DNA of 51,861 bases from Desulfovibrio sp. ZJ369 (GCF_011039085.1 NZ_JAAKEI010000017.1:1-51861); one strand, 5' to 3'; shown: positions 16,713-25,758, counted from the first letter of the stretch. The notes: a model not told the origin generated them from the sequence alone. Translations and numbers: made by a program.

Positions 16713-19042
16713 CGCCGCCCGCAACCCGGCCGGATTCGGCTGAAACCGCCCGGCCTGTCGGTTCCGGCGGCGGCAGCCCGCCCTCTCTCCCCACGACTTT
16801 CGGGCAACAGGGCCGGGGCGGGGAGTCTTTGCGCCTCTGGCGTCGGGGCTTGCTCTGGGGGCTCGTGACTCTGGCCCTGGCCTTTGCCCTGCGCATGGTG
16901 GAGTGGCCCTGCTGGCAGAATCCGGAATACCGCCTGGGCAAGGAGTGGCTGCTGGCCACCCATGACGCCTATCACTGGGTGGCCGGGGCCGAGGGCTTCG
17001 GTCTGGCCGTGGGGCATCCCATGGCTGAAATGCTGCGGGCTATTGCCGGGGCCCTGCATACCAGTCCGGCGGCCGTGGCATTCTGGTTTCCGGCTGTGCT
17101 GGCCAGTCTGGTGGCCGGAATCGTTTTTGCCTGGGTCTGGGCCCTGGGCAGCATGGAGGCAGGCGTGGCCGCCGGTCTGCTGACTTCCTTGGCGCCCGGT
17201 TTTCTGGCCCGCACCCTGCTCGGCTATTACGACACGGATCTGGTGACCCTTTTCTTTCCCCTGCTCATGACGCTGGTCCCGGCCTGCTGGGCCATGCGCT
17301 ACATGCTGCTGCCCCGGATGATCCTGCGGCGTCTCGTGGCGGGGACGGGCCTCAAGGCGACCCCGGATCAGTGGCGCGCCCGCGCCGTGGAGCACTGCCA
17401 GCCGCTGGGCAATCCCCTGCGCTGGCAGTGGGTGCTGCTGCTCGGGGCTTCGGGGATTGTTTCCTGGTGGACCCAGGAATGGCATTCGGTTTTTCCCTAT
17501 CTGATCCGCTACAATGTGATCCTTCTGGCCGTCATGAGCCTGATCATGGCCCCGCGCGGGCGGCGCGCTCTTTTGCTGCTGGGCGCTCTGGCCTATGCGC
17601 TGCCCACCCTGGGCGGCCCGGCGGGCTTTGCCTTCAGCCTGATCCTGCTGGCTGCGGGAAGCGGGCCGGGGCGTTCCCTGCGCCGCCTGCTCTGCCGCCC
17701 GTCCGTGCTGGTTCTGCTCTGGCTGGGCACACTCGCGCTGTTGCTGCAGGGGCAAATCCTGACCACCCTGATCAACCATGCCAACGCCTATCTCAAGCAC
17801 GCGGGCGACGTGAAGAGCACCGGCCAGGGCGCGACCCTGGTCTATCCTTCAGTGGCCCAGTCGATCATTGAAGTGCAGGATCTGAGCTTCGCGGCGCTGT
17901 TTCCGTACTTTCATCCCTGGATGGAAGCCGCGGTACTCGGGTTGCTCGGCTTCCTGCTGGTGCTCTTCCGCAGGCCGGGCGCGCTTTTTCTGCTGCCGCT
18001 GGCCGCATTGGGGCTCTTGAGCACCAGGCTCGGCGGCAGAATGGTCATGTTCGGCGCGCCGGTGGTGGCCGTGGGGCTGACTCTGCCGCTCTACTGGCTG
18101 TTGCAGCGCCTGGTGCGCGCGGATCTGCGCGGGGCAGGGGCCGGGCTGCTGACCTCGGCCGTGCTGATCGGCCTGCTGGTGGTTCCGTTTGTGGACATGA
18201 TCCAGGCCATGTCCCAAGGCCCCATGATCAACCGCCGCCACGCCGACGCCCTGACCCGCGCCCGGACCATGACGCCCGAGGATGCCGTGCTCTGGCTCTG
18301 GTGGGACTGGGGCTATGCGGCGCACTATTTCGCGCGGCGGGCCACCATTGCCGACGGCGCGCAGCACGCCGGGCCCTCGCTGTACCTGCCTGCCGCTGTT
18401 TTTGCCACGGACAACGCGCGCTTTGCCCGGCAGTTGATCCGCTATACCGCCAAATCCGGCAACGAGCCGGGAAATGTCTTCAAAAATCTGGACGGCGCGG
18501 CGGCCCAGGCCCTGATGAACAGCCTGCGCTCGCCGGAAACCCCGCTGATCGAAGCCAACGGGCGGCTCTTTATAGTGGTCAGTTTTGAGATGCTGCGCCT
18601 GGGATTCTGGATCAGCAATTTCGGCAACTGGAACTTTGAGACCCGGCAGGGCGAGGGCGGGGCGCTGTCCATTGTGACGCAGGCCCTGGCTTACCATCTG
18701 GGCAGCGGCGAAGTGCAGCTTGAAGGCAGCCCCACTGTTATTTATGCCTCGTCCATCGGGGTTTTTGAAGAAACCGGCGTGACCCGCCGCAATTATGTGC
18801 AGGAATGGTTTGACGCCCACCCCAGGGCCACGCCCGAGGAGCAGCAGGCATTTTTGTCCCAACGGCGCAACGTGTATTTTCTCTTTAACCGGGTCACGGA
18901 CGAAAAGCTGGTCATGGACGAAGGCCTGTACAATTCGCTGATGGTCCAACTCCTGTTGAGCGATCCGCAGGACCCGCGTTTTTCCCCGTATTTCAAGCTG
19001 GTCTACGACAATGTTTTTGCCAGGATTTACGAAGTGCTCTGA
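16700..19042 (+). CDS. pglB: STT3/PglB-type oligosaccharyltransferase
   Basis: Membrane enzyme that transfers lipid-linked glycan to Asn in the periplasm; 780 aa. A Pro/Gly/Ser-rich cytoplasmic tail of about 45 residues precedes the membrane domain of about 12-13 helices. The first-loop catalytic Asp is in THDAYHWVAG (near residue 89), the DxD-type motif in GYYDTDLVTLF (near 178), and the fifth-loop Glu in QSIIEVQ (near 391). The acceptor-Ser/Thr-binding motif is WWDWGYAAHYF (near 532). A soluble C-terminal domain follows. The start is GTG at 16700, inside rsmG. A D. desulfuricans PglB homologue has been reported to be active with an unusual acceptor sequence. No glycan assembly genes are nearby. 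Confidence 0.9.
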   Translation: MRQLTPPATRPDSAETARPVGSGGGSPPSLPTTFGQQGRGGESLRLWRRGLLWGLVTLALAFALRMVEWPCWQNPEYRLGKEWLLATHDAYHWVAGAEGFGLAVGHPMAEMLRAIAGALHTSPAAVAFWFPAVLASLVAGIVFAWVWALGSMEAGVAAGLLTSLAPGFLARTLLGYYDTDLVTLFFPLLMTLVPACWAMRYMLLPRMILRRLVAGTGLKATPDQWRARAVEHCQPLGNPLRWQWVLLLGASGIVSWWTQEWHSVFPYLIRYNVILLAVMSLIMAPRGRRALLLLGALAYALPTLGGPAGFAFSLILLAAGSGPGRSLRRLLCRPSVLVLLWLGTLALLLQGQILTTLINHANAYLKHAGDVKSTGQGATLVYPSVAQSIIEVQDLSFAALFPYFHPWMEAAVLGLLGFLLVLFRRPGALFLLPLAALGLLSTRLGGRMVMFGAPVVAVGLTLPLYWLLQRLVRADLRGAGAGLLTSAVLIGLLVVPFVDMIQAMSQGPMINRRHADALTRARTMTPEDAVLWLWWDWGYAAHYFARRATIADGAQHAGPSLYLPAAVFATDNARFARQLIRYTAKSGNEPGNVFKNLDGAAAQALMNSLRSPETPLIEANGRLFIVVSFEMLRLGFWISNFGNWNFETRQGEGGALSIVTQALAYHLGSGEVQLEGSPTVIYASSIGVFEETGVTRRNYVQEWFDAHPRATPEEQQAFLSQRRNVYFLFNRVTDEKLVMDEGLYNSLMVQLLLSDPQDPRFSPYFKLVYDNVFARIYEVL

Positions 19043-19110
19043 AAGCCCGCCTTCCAAGGCGCTCTGATCCGCACGGGGCGGCGATCGGTCCGGCCGGGCA
19101 GGTATTTTTG

Positions 19111-19584
19111 TCAGTGATGATAGGGAACCTTGCGCAATATGCACTCCGCCCGGTAAAGCTGCTCCAGGAGGACCACCCGGGCCAGCTCGTGCGGGAGCGT
19201 CATGGCCGAAAGGCTGAGCAGGCGGCAGGCGCGGGCGCGCACTTCTTCGTCCAGACCGTAGGCCCCGCCCACAATAAAACAGACCCGGCCGCGCGCCTCC
19301 TGATCCATCTGCCGGAGCAGGGCCGCCAGTTGCGGGGAAGTCAGCTTCTCCCCGCGCTCGTCCAGGGCCAGGGGCAGATCCTGCGGGGCCAGAGCTTCCA
19401 GAATCCGGCGCCCTTCCAGGGCAGTGCGTCTCTCCGGGGTCAGAGCCGCGTCGCCGTCCCGCACTTCCGCGCATTCCAGACGCCGCCAGCGGGCGATCCT
19501 CGTGGCATAGTGGGCGGCGGCGTCTTTCCAGAACACTGTTTTCAGCCTGCCCACGCTGAGCAAGCGCAAAGGTTTGCCAATCAT
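19111..19584 (-). CDS. rlmH: 23S rRNA (pseudouridine-1915-N3) methyltransferase RlmH (SPOUT)
   Basis: Methylates pseudouridine 1915 in helix 69 of 23S rRNA using SAM. It is 157 aa, as expected for RlmH (about 155). It starts IGKPLRLLSVGRLK. The SPOUT knot is shown by VCFIVGGAYGLDEEVRARA, LSLSAMTLPHELARVVLLEQLYRA and the C-terminal KVPYHH, which matches the invariant HPYH-type end. The ATG at 19584 shares the CATG palindrome with the start of the divergent tsaC. The frame extends upstream to 19665, but only with unlikely residues. It is convergent with pglB. Confidence 0.94.
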   Translation of the reverse strand: MIGKPLRLLSVGRLKTVFWKDAAAHYATRIARWRRLECAEVRDGDAALTPERRTALEGRRILEALAPQDLPLALDERGEKLTSPQLAALLRQMDQEARGRVCFIVGGAYGLDEEVRARACRLLSLSAMTLPHELARVVLLEQLYRAECILRKVPYHH

Positions 19585-20281
19585 GTCCCATTCTCCCTGC
19601 CGCGTGCTGGATCCTGAGGCCGCAGCCCTCTGCCTGCGCCGCGGCGGCGTGCTGATCTTTCCCACCGAAACCTTTTACGGGCTGGGCTGCCTGGCCGCTG
19701 ACGGCGGGGCTGTGGCCCGTATCTATCAGCTCAAGCGGCGGCCCGTCCAGCAGCCCTTGCCCCTGCTGGCCGCCGACGTGGCCCAGGCTAAGGCCGTGGC
19801 CCGGCTGGAGGCCGCGCCGCCGGAATTGCTCGCGGCTTTCTGGCCCGGCCCGCTGACCGTCCTTTTGCCCGCGCGGGCCGCCGACGTTGCGCAGGGCGGC
19901 GCGCGCGGCTTGCCCGCCGCCTTGCTCAATGGGGAGGGCAAGGTGGCCGTGCGCGTCACCCCGCATTCGCTGGCCGCGCGTCTGGCGCTGCTGGCGGGCG
20001 GCGCGCTGACGGCCAGCAGCGCCAATCCGAGCGGCCGCGCTCCGGCGTGCCATTGGAAGGAGCTGGATCCGGAACTGCTGGCCGCGCTGGCGGATCTGGG
20101 CGATCTGGGCGGTCTGCTGCCTGCCGGAAGGGGAGGGGAACAACCGGCCGGAGGCGCGCCCTCCACCCTGGTGGAACCCCTGGAGGATGCGGAGCGGGGC
20201 GGGCAAAAACGCCTGCGCCTGCTGCGGGCCGGGGCAATCAGCTCGCAAGCCCTGGAGCGGGCGGGCTTCGCGTGCGTGTAA
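19583..20281 (+). CDS. tsaC: Threonylcarbamoyl-AMP synthase (YrdC/Sua5/TsaC family)
   Basis: Makes threonylcarbamoyl-adenylate for the t6A37 modification of ANN-decoding tRNAs. It is 232 aa. Family motifs: GGVLIFPTETFYGLGC, the KRRPVQQPLPLL substrate segment (K-x-R-x-x-x-x-P), FWPGPLTVLLPA, VAVRVTPHS and LTASSANPSG. There is no Sua5 C-terminal domain. Starts at ATG 19583; a TTG at 19574 is in frame. AAAGG lies about ten bases upstream, inside rlmH. The insertion around PAGRGGEQPAGGAPSTLV is slightly longer than usual. The divergent, overlapping arrangement with rlmH puts both promoters inside the opposite gene. Confidence 0.92.
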   Translation: MSHSPCRVLDPEAAALCLRRGGVLIFPTETFYGLGCLAADGGAVARIYQLKRRPVQQPLPLLAADVAQAKAVARLEAAPPELLAAFWPGPLTVLLPARAADVAQGGARGLPAALLNGEGKVAVRVTPHSLAARLALLAGGALTASSANPSGRAPACHWKELDPELLAALADLGDLGGLLPAGRGGEQPAGGAPSTLVEPLEDAERGGQKRLRLLRAGAISSQALERAGFACV

Positions 20282-20314
20282 GAAGGCTCGCTGCAACCAG
20301 GAGGGCGGGCAGAT

Positions 20315-20345
20315 CAGGGCTGACGCATCGTATGCGTCAGCCCTG
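20315..20345. other. Perfect hairpin (14-bp stem, 3-base loop)
   Basis: CAGGGCTGACGCAT, loop CGT, ATGCGTCAGCCCTG, about 33 bases after the tsaC stop. No T-run follows, so it is not a classical intrinsic terminator. The same stem words (GGGCTGACG, GCGTCAGCCCTG) recur in hairpins or spacers at 34752-34782, 41569-41597 and 45195-45208. Confidence 0.75.
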
Positions 20346-20448
20346 CCGTCCCGGATATTCGCTCTCGACGGCAGATGCCAAATTTGGCAGAATTATAGCT
20401 CTAGGTTCAAGGAGCGCGCATTCTCTCTCATTGAGGCAGCGAAATGGT

Positions 20449-20943
20449 ATGAAAAAAACCGTGATTTGTCCGCATTGCGGGCAGCCGTTCAGCAAATACG
20501 CCAATCCCACGCCCACCACGGACGTGCTCATCTACACGCCGGAACGCGGCGTGGTGATCATTGCGCGCGGCAACCCGCCTCTGGGCTTTGCCCTGCCCGG
20601 CGGCTTCATTGAGGAAGGCGAGCAGGCCGAAGCCGCGGCCCTGCGCGAAATGCGCGAGGAAACCGGTCTGGAGGTCGAACTGACCGGCCTTTTGGGCGTC
20701 TATTCCCGCCCGGATCGCGATCCCCGCCAACACACCTTGAGCGTGGTTTTCACCGGCCGCCCGCGCAATCCCCAGGCCTTGCGCGCCGGAGACGACGCGG
20801 CCCAGGCCGCTTTTTACGCTCTTGACAAACTGCCTTTGCCCCTGGTTTTTGACCACGCGCGCATCCTGGCGGATTTCAGGGATGTTCTGGCCGGTCGCCG
20901 CACTCTGGCCGGGGTGGAGCCCTTGCAGGAAGAGGCGCGCTGA
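20449..20943 (+). CDS. Nudix hydrolase with an N-terminal zinc-ribbon-like CPHCG
   Basis: A 164-aa protein. The Nudix box is complete: GGFIEEGEQAEAAALREMREETG, ending in a hydrophobic residue (about residues 48-71). The metal-binding REMREE core is intact, so it should hydrolyse a nucleoside diphosphate linked to another moiety. The N-terminus CPHCGQPFSKYANPTPTTDVLI has one CxxC and resembles ADP-ribose/NADH-pyrophosphatase-like members; a second CxxC is absent. The ATG at 20449 is the first with the conserved sequence; GAGG lies about 14 bases upstream, farther than usual. It overlaps the UbiD-family gene by one base (TGATG), so the two are coupled. Substrate unknown. Confidence 0.88.
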   Translation: MKKTVICPHCGQPFSKYANPTPTTDVLIYTPERGVVIIARGNPPLGFALPGGFIEEGEQAEAAALREMREETGLEVELTGLLGVYSRPDRDPRQHTLSVVFTGRPRNPQALRAGDDAAQAAFYALDKLPLPLVFDHARILADFRDVLAGRRTLAGVEPLQEEAR

Positions 20944-22787
20944 TGGGCTATGCCTGCCTGAGAGAATGCCTGGCGGATCTGGAGGCTCAGGGGCAACTCA
21001 AGCGCGTGGACGCGGAGCTGGACCCCTGTCTGGAGCTGGCTGCCGTACAGCGGCGGGCCTTCCGGGCCAAAGCGCCGGCCCTGCTGTTCACCCGGGTCAA
21101 GGGCACGCGCTTTCCCATGCTGGCCAATCTTTTTGGCACGCGCGAGCGTTTGCATTATATTTTCCGCGACAGTCTGGCCACCGTGGATGCGGTTCTGGCG
21201 GCCAAGGCCGATCCCGCGGAAGCCATGCGGCGGCCCTGGCGCTCGCTCAAGGCCCTGCCCGGCCTGTTCCACATGCTGCCGCGCATGGCGCAGGGCGGCA
21301 GCGCGCCTGTGCTGGAATGTCGCTGCACGCTTGCGGATCTGCCGCGTCTGACCTGCTGGCCTCACGACGGCGGCCCCTTTGTCACCCTGCCCCTGGTCTA
21401 TACCGAAGACCCGCGCAAGCCGGGCCTGGACGCCTCCAATCTGGGCATGTACCGGGTGCAGCTGGCGGGCAATGCCTATGCCGCCGACGAGGCGGGCCTG
21501 CACTATCAGATCCACCGGGGCATGGGCGCGCACCACGCCGCAGCCCTGGCCCTGGGGCAGGCTCTGCCCGTGCATGTCTATGTGGGCGGGCCGCCCGCGC
21601 TCAGCGTGGCCGCGGTGATGCCTCTGCCCGAAGGCCTTTCCGAACTGCGCTTTGCCGGTCTGCTGGGCGGCCGCCGCACAGCCGTGGCGCGTGAGGCGGC
21701 CCTGCCGTTGCCGGTGCTGGCCCAGGCGGACTTCTGCATCAGCGGGCATCTGCTGACCGGACTCAAGCCCGAGGGGCCGTTCGGCGATCATCTGGGCTAT
21801 TACAGCCTGCGGCATGATTTCCCGGTGCTCAAGGTGCAGGCCGTGCACCACCGCAGGGACGCGATCTGGCCTTTCACCACTGTGGGCCGCCCGCCGCAGG
21901 AAGACACGGTTTTCGGCGATTTCATCCACGAGCTTACCGCCGCGCTGGTGCCGCAGATGTTCGAGGGCGTGCGCGAGGTTCAGGCCGTGGACGCGGCCGG
22001 CGTGCATCCTCTGCTGCTGGTTCTTGGCAGCGAGCGTTACACGCCGTATGAGGCGCGGCGGCGGCCGCGCGAGCTGCTCACCGCAGCCCTGCATCTGCTG
22101 GGCACGACCCAGACCGCGCTGGCCAAATATGTGCTGCTGGCCGCGCATGAGGACGCTCCGGGCCTTTCCGCCCGCGACACGCCCGGATTCTTGCGGCATA
22201 TGCTGGAGCGCGCGGATTTCAGCCGGGATCTGCATTTTCTGACCCGCAGCACCGGCGATACTCTGGATTACACGGGCAGCGGCCTGCACGAGGGCTCCAA
22301 GCTGATCTGGGCCTCGGCCGGGGAGAAGCGGCGCGAGCTGGGCCTGGAGCTGACAAGCGCGCCGGATCTGCCCGACGGCTTTTGCGGGCCGCGCGTGGCC
22401 GGGCCGGGCCTGCTGGTGCTGCGCGGCCCGGCGCACAGCCTTGGCCGGGGCGAGCCTGACCCCAAGCTGGAAGAACTGGCCCGCGTTTTTGCTTCCTGGC
22501 CGGGCCGGGAGGCTTTTCCGCTGCTGGCTGTGGTGGATGAGCCGGAATTCTGCGCCGCCAGCCTGGAAAATTTTTTGTGGACGGTCTTCACCCGCTCGGA
22601 TCCGGCCACGGACAGTTATGGGGCCAATGCCCGCATCCGGGCCAAGCATTGGGCCTGCGACGCGCCGCTGCTCTTGGACGCCCGGCTGAAACCCTTTCAT
22701 GCCCCGCCCCTGGAAGAGGATCCGGCTGTTGCCCGCAGGGCGGAAGCTCTGGCCGCGCCGGGCGGGCCTTTGCACGGCTGCTATTAG
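20943..22787 (+). CDS. UbiD-family decarboxylase
   Basis: Prenylated-FMN-dependent (de)carboxylase of the UbiD family, 614 aa, at the long end of the family. Recognisable blocks are LLFTRVKGTRFPMLANLFGT near residue 40, GMYRVQLAGNAYAADEAGLHYQIHRGMGAHHAAA (the prFMN/metal region), EGPFGDHLGYYSL carrying the conserved catalytic-site Glu/Asp, and HEGSKLIWASAGEKRRELG near the C-terminus. Likely roles are quinone synthesis (ubiquinone- or futalosine-type menaquinone routes) or aromatic acid metabolism; the sequence alone does not decide. The UbiX-type prFMN synthase is not in the window. The TAG stop merges with the repeat at 22785. Confidence 0.87.
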   Translation: MGYACLRECLADLEAQGQLKRVDAELDPCLELAAVQRRAFRAKAPALLFTRVKGTRFPMLANLFGTRERLHYIFRDSLATVDAVLAAKADPAEAMRRPWRSLKALPGLFHMLPRMAQGGSAPVLECRCTLADLPRLTCWPHDGGPFVTLPLVYTEDPRKPGLDASNLGMYRVQLAGNAYAADEAGLHYQIHRGMGAHHAAALALGQALPVHVYVGGPPALSVAAVMPLPEGLSELRFAGLLGGRRTAVAREAALPLPVLAQADFCISGHLLTGLKPEGPFGDHLGYYSLRHDFPVLKVQAVHHRRDAIWPFTTVGRPPQEDTVFGDFIHELTAALVPQMFEGVREVQAVDAAGVHPLLLVLGSERYTPYEARRRPRELLTAALHLLGTTQTALAKYVLLAAHEDAPGLSARDTPGFLRHMLERADFSRDLHFLTRSTGDTLDYTGSGLHEGSKLIWASAGEKRRELGLELTSAPDLPDGFCGPRVAGPGLLVLRGPAHSLGRGEPDPKLEELARVFASWPGREAFPLLAVVDEPEFCAASLENFLWTVFTRSDPATDSYGANARIRAKHWACDAPLLLDARLKPFHAPPLEEDPAVARRAEALAAPGGPLHGCY

Positions 22788-22833
22788 AGCATTTTTTGAT
22801 TGAAAATAGATATCTTCAACACAAAATGCTCTA
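22785..22833. repeat. TA-bounded palindromic repeat, copy 5, on the UbiD-family stop codon
   Basis: T-TA-GAGCATTTTTTGATTG to AAAATGCTC-TA-ACG. The ends GAGCATTTT and AAAATGCTC are perfect inverted repeats; the middle (GAAAATAGATATCTTCAAC) has a smaller palindrome. The left TA is the TA of the upstream TAG, so the last residue and the stop are unchanged by its presence. Confidence 0.85.
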
Positions 22834-22881
22834 ACGTCCAGGGCGCTATGCTGAAATGCCGATCCCCGGGAGGACAGCGGG

Positions 22882-24546
22882 ATGAAAATAGCCTTATTGC
22901 AATGCAACAGCGTGACCGGCGACGTGGCCGGGAATCTCCAGCGCATCCTGGACGCCGCGCGGCAGGCGGCTGGCGCGGATCTTTGCGTGACGCCGGAGCT
23001 GGCTCTCTGTGGCGCGGCTCCCGGCCATTATCTCTGCGCCGAGGATTTCGCGGAAGGGTGCCGCCGGGCCTTGCAGCAACTGGCCGAGGCCCTGCGCGAC
23101 GGGCCGCCGTTGCTGGTGGGCGCGCCGGTGGTCAGCGTCTATGCCGCGGGCCTGCTTTCCAACGCGGGCGTGCTCATCCACAAGGGGCAATGGCAGGTGG
23201 TCTCGCGCAAGGTCTACCAAAGCCTGGGCCAGAATTTCGGCCAGGGCGCGGGCCAGGTCGATGACGTGCGCTATTTTGATCGCGGCATTTCCTGCGGCAT
23301 CCTGCCCCTGGCCGGCTGGCGGCTGGGCGTGGTGCTCTGCGAGGACGCTGCGGCCGAGGGGGGCGCGTTCTGGAAAACCCAATATGCCAGCGGCCATAAT
23401 CCGCTTATGGAACTGGTCCAGCGCGGGGTGGACGCCATTGTGCACATGGCGGCCGCGCCGTTCAGCGTGGGCGCGCAGGAAGCCGGGGAGCATATGCTTT
23501 CGCATGTGGCGGCGCGGCATCATGTGCATCTTTTTTCCGTCAATCTGGTGGGCGGCAATGACAGCCGCATCTACAACGGGCAGAGTCTGGCCTTTGATCC
23601 CACCGGGCAGTTGCTGGCCCGGGGCAAGGCTTTTGAGGAAGATGTGCTGGTGGTTGACACCTCGCTGGGGCCCGCTGAGCCCGAACCTCTCTGCACCAGC
23701 GCGGAAGAAGCCTGCTGGCGCGCCCTGACCCTGGGCACGCGCGATTTCGTGCGCAAGTGCGGGGCCGAACGGGTTATTGTGGGGCTGTCCGGCGGCATGG
23801 ATTCGGCCCTGGTCTGTTGCATTGCGGCAGAGGCATTGGGCCCGGAGCGTGTCACGGGCGTGCTGATGCCTTCGCCCTACAACAGCGAAGGCTCGCTGAC
23901 GGACGCCCGCGCTTTGGCCGACAATCTGGGCGTGACCACCGTCACCCTGCCCATTGAGCCGCTGATGCGCTGCTTTGAGGAAACGCTCAGGCCCGGACTT
24001 GCCCTTTTTCCGGAACAGGCCGGCGACGTGACCTTTGAAAACGTGCAGGCCCGCATCCGCGGCACGCTCCTCACGTCCCTGGCCAACCGGGCCAGGGCTC
24101 TTGTGCTGAATACAGGCAACAAGAGCGAGGGGGCCCTGGGGTATACCACGCTGTACGGCGACGCCGTGGGCGCGCTTGGCGTCATTGCGGATCTGACCAA
24201 AACCCAGGTCTATGCCGTGGCCCGTTGGTACAACGAGCGCCGGGGCGCGGCCATCATTCCGCAGAATATTTTCGACAAGGCCCCTTCAGCCGAACTGCGC
24301 CCCGGCCAGAAAGATGCCGACAGCCTGCCCCCCTATGACGTGCTTGATCCCTTGCTGGAGAAACTGCTCGCGCCCGCGGCGCACGGGGCGGCCGGGCTTG
24401 AGCCCGAGGCGTGCCGCGAGGTGCGCGACAAACTGTTCAAAGCGGAATTCAAGCGCCGCCAGGCTCCCCTGTGTCTGCATGTGAGCCGCATGCCTTTCGG
24501 TTCGGGCTGGCAGGCGCCTGTAGCGGGGCGCTACCGGCTGCCGTAA
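22882..24546 (+). CDS. nadE: Glutamine-dependent NAD+ synthetase
   Basis: Last step of NAD+ synthesis: deamido-NAD plus glutamine and ATP. It is 554 aa in two domains. The N-terminal nitrilase-type glutaminase has Glu in TPELALCG (about residue 39), a Lys in the KVYQSLG region, and the nucleophile Cys in VVLCEDAA (about 153). The C-terminal NAD synthase has the P-loop GLSGGMDSALVCC (about 300) and NTGNKSEGALGYTTLYGD. GGGAGGA precedes the ATG by eight bases. The glutaminase domain is compact (about 270 residues) relative to the actinobacterial type. It lies alone between repeats, 229 bases before glpX. Confidence 0.95.
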   Translation: MKIALLQCNSVTGDVAGNLQRILDAARQAAGADLCVTPELALCGAAPGHYLCAEDFAEGCRRALQQLAEALRDGPPLLVGAPVVSVYAAGLLSNAGVLIHKGQWQVVSRKVYQSLGQNFGQGAGQVDDVRYFDRGISCGILPLAGWRLGVVLCEDAAAEGGAFWKTQYASGHNPLMELVQRGVDAIVHMAAAPFSVGAQEAGEHMLSHVAARHHVHLFSVNLVGGNDSRIYNGQSLAFDPTGQLLARGKAFEEDVLVVDTSLGPAEPEPLCTSAEEACWRALTLGTRDFVRKCGAERVIVGLSGGMDSALVCCIAAEALGPERVTGVLMPSPYNSEGSLTDARALADNLGVTTVTLPIEPLMRCFEETLRPGLALFPEQAGDVTFENVQARIRGTLLTSLANRARALVLNTGNKSEGALGYTTLYGDAVGALGVIADLTKTQVYAVARWYNERRGAAIIPQNIFDKAPSAELRPGQKDADSLPPYDVLDPLLEKLLAPAAHGAAGLEPEACREVRDKLFKAEFKRRQAPLCLHVSRMPFGSGWQAPVAGRYRLP

Positions 24547-24655
24547 ACAGTGCCGGGCTGCCCGGGCGCGCGCTCACAGCCCCGGCGCGCGGCGCAACGG
24601 GGAGGGATGCACCCTTGAGATGATTTCCGTAAAAAATTCATTGTAATTTTACATG

Positions 24656-24697
24656 GTTGCAAAAGGAATTTCACGCTAAAAGTGAATCCTTCGCAAC
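24656..24697. repeat. Short imperfect palindrome, second repeat family
   Basis: GTTGC-AAAAGGAATTTCAC, spacer, GTGAATCCTT-CGCAAC. Its left arm recurs at 48793-48815 (GGTTGAGAAAGGAATTTCACT), where a TA-bounded element follows, and its right arm at 230-241. It lies upstream of glpX in an otherwise AT-rich stretch (24618-24690) that probably also holds the glpX promoter, though I cannot place a convincing -35/-10 pair. Confidence 0.6.
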
Positions 24698-24774
24698 GGG
24701 TTTTCCCTTGAAGCCCGGCGCGGGCTGGAGTAAAGTCACATGTCAGCCCACAATACTTTGACCCGGAGGAAGTC

Positions 24775-25758
24775 ATGGCGGAAGCACCGGAGAAAAATCT
24801 GGCCCTTGATATTGTGCGCATTACCGAGGCAGCGTCCCTGGCCTCGGCCCGCTGGCTGGGCCGCGGCGACAAAGAGTCCGGTGACGGCGCAGCTGTGGAC
24901 GCCATGCGCGTCAGCTTTGCCACGCTGCATATTGACGGCCTTGTGATCAGCGGCGAGGGTGAAAAAGATCATGCCCCCATGCTGCGTAACGGCGAAAAAG
25001 TGGGCATGGGCGACGGGCCGAGTCTGGATGTGGCCGTGGACCCGGTGGAAGGCACCAATCTGCTGGCTTACGGCCGCCCCAACGCCATTTCCGTGGTGGG
25101 CGTGGCGCCGCGCGGCAGCATGTTCAATCCCGGCCCCAGTTACTATATGCAAAAGCTGGTGGTGCCGCGCGAGGCGCGCGAGGTCATAGATTTGGACGCG
25201 CCGGTCAAGGTCAACCTGGCACATGTGGCCAAAGCCATGGGCAAAAGCATTCAGGATCTGGTCGTCTTCGTGCTGGACAAGCCCCGCCATCAACGCTTGA
25301 TCGCGGAGATCCGCGAGGCCGGGGCCCGCATTCAGCTTCAGACCGACGGCGACGTGGCAGGCGCGCTGATGGCCGTTGATCCGCGCTCCGAGGTGGATGT
25401 GATGCTGGGAACGGGCGGCACCCCGGAAGGCGTGCTGGCGGCCTGCGCCATCAAGGGCATGGGCGGGCAGATCCTGGCCAGACTGGATCCGCAGTCCTAT
25501 GTGGAAAAAGAAGCCATCAACGAAGCGGGCATTGATCTGCGCGAAGTGCTCACGGTCAACGATCTGGTGCGCAGCGACGATTGCTTTTTCGCCGCCACCG
25601 GCATTTCCGGCGGCGACTTTTTGCGCGGCGTGCGCTACAGCGCGCGGCACGCGGTAACCCACTCCCTGGTTTTGCGTGGCAAAACCGGCACATTGCGCTA
25701 TGTGGAGTCGTACCATAATATGGACAGACTCTCTAAAATCAGCGCGGTTCGGTATTGA
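24775..25758 (+). CDS. glpX: Fructose-1,6-bisphosphatase class II (GlpX)
   Basis: Gluconeogenic hydrolysis of fructose 1,6-bisphosphate; 327 aa. Class II signatures are clear: WLGRGDKESGDGAAVDAMR, ISGEGEKDHAPML with the metal-binding Glu/Asp, LDVAVDPVEGTNLLA, and later GTGGTPEGVLAACAIKGMGG. CGGAGGAAG precedes the ATG with good spacing. It is the monofunctional length (E. coli GlpX is 336). A small exported protein follows immediately after its stop (TGAATG), suggesting co-transcription. Confidence 0.95.
   Translation: MAEAPEKNLALDIVRITEAASLASARWLGRGDKESGDGAAVDAMRVSFATLHIDGLVISGEGEKDHAPMLRNGEKVGMGDGPSLDVAVDPVEGTNLLAYGRPNAISVVGVAPRGSMFNPGPSYYMQKLVVPREAREVIDLDAPVKVNLAHVAKAMGKSIQDLVVFVLDKPRHQRLIAEIREAGARIQLQTDGDVAGALMAVDPRSEVDVMLGTGGTPEGVLAACAIKGMGGQILARLDPQSYVEKEAINEAGIDLREVLTVNDLVRSDDCFFAATGISGGDFLRGVRYSARHAVTHSLVLRGKTGTLRYVESYHNMDRLSKISAVRY

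Noticed and set aside
17849..20296. Very long minus-strand open frame (815 codons) across pglB, rlmH and tsaC
   Set aside because: Crosses several genuine genes and has the Gln/His/Arg-rich profile of GC-rich antisense frames.
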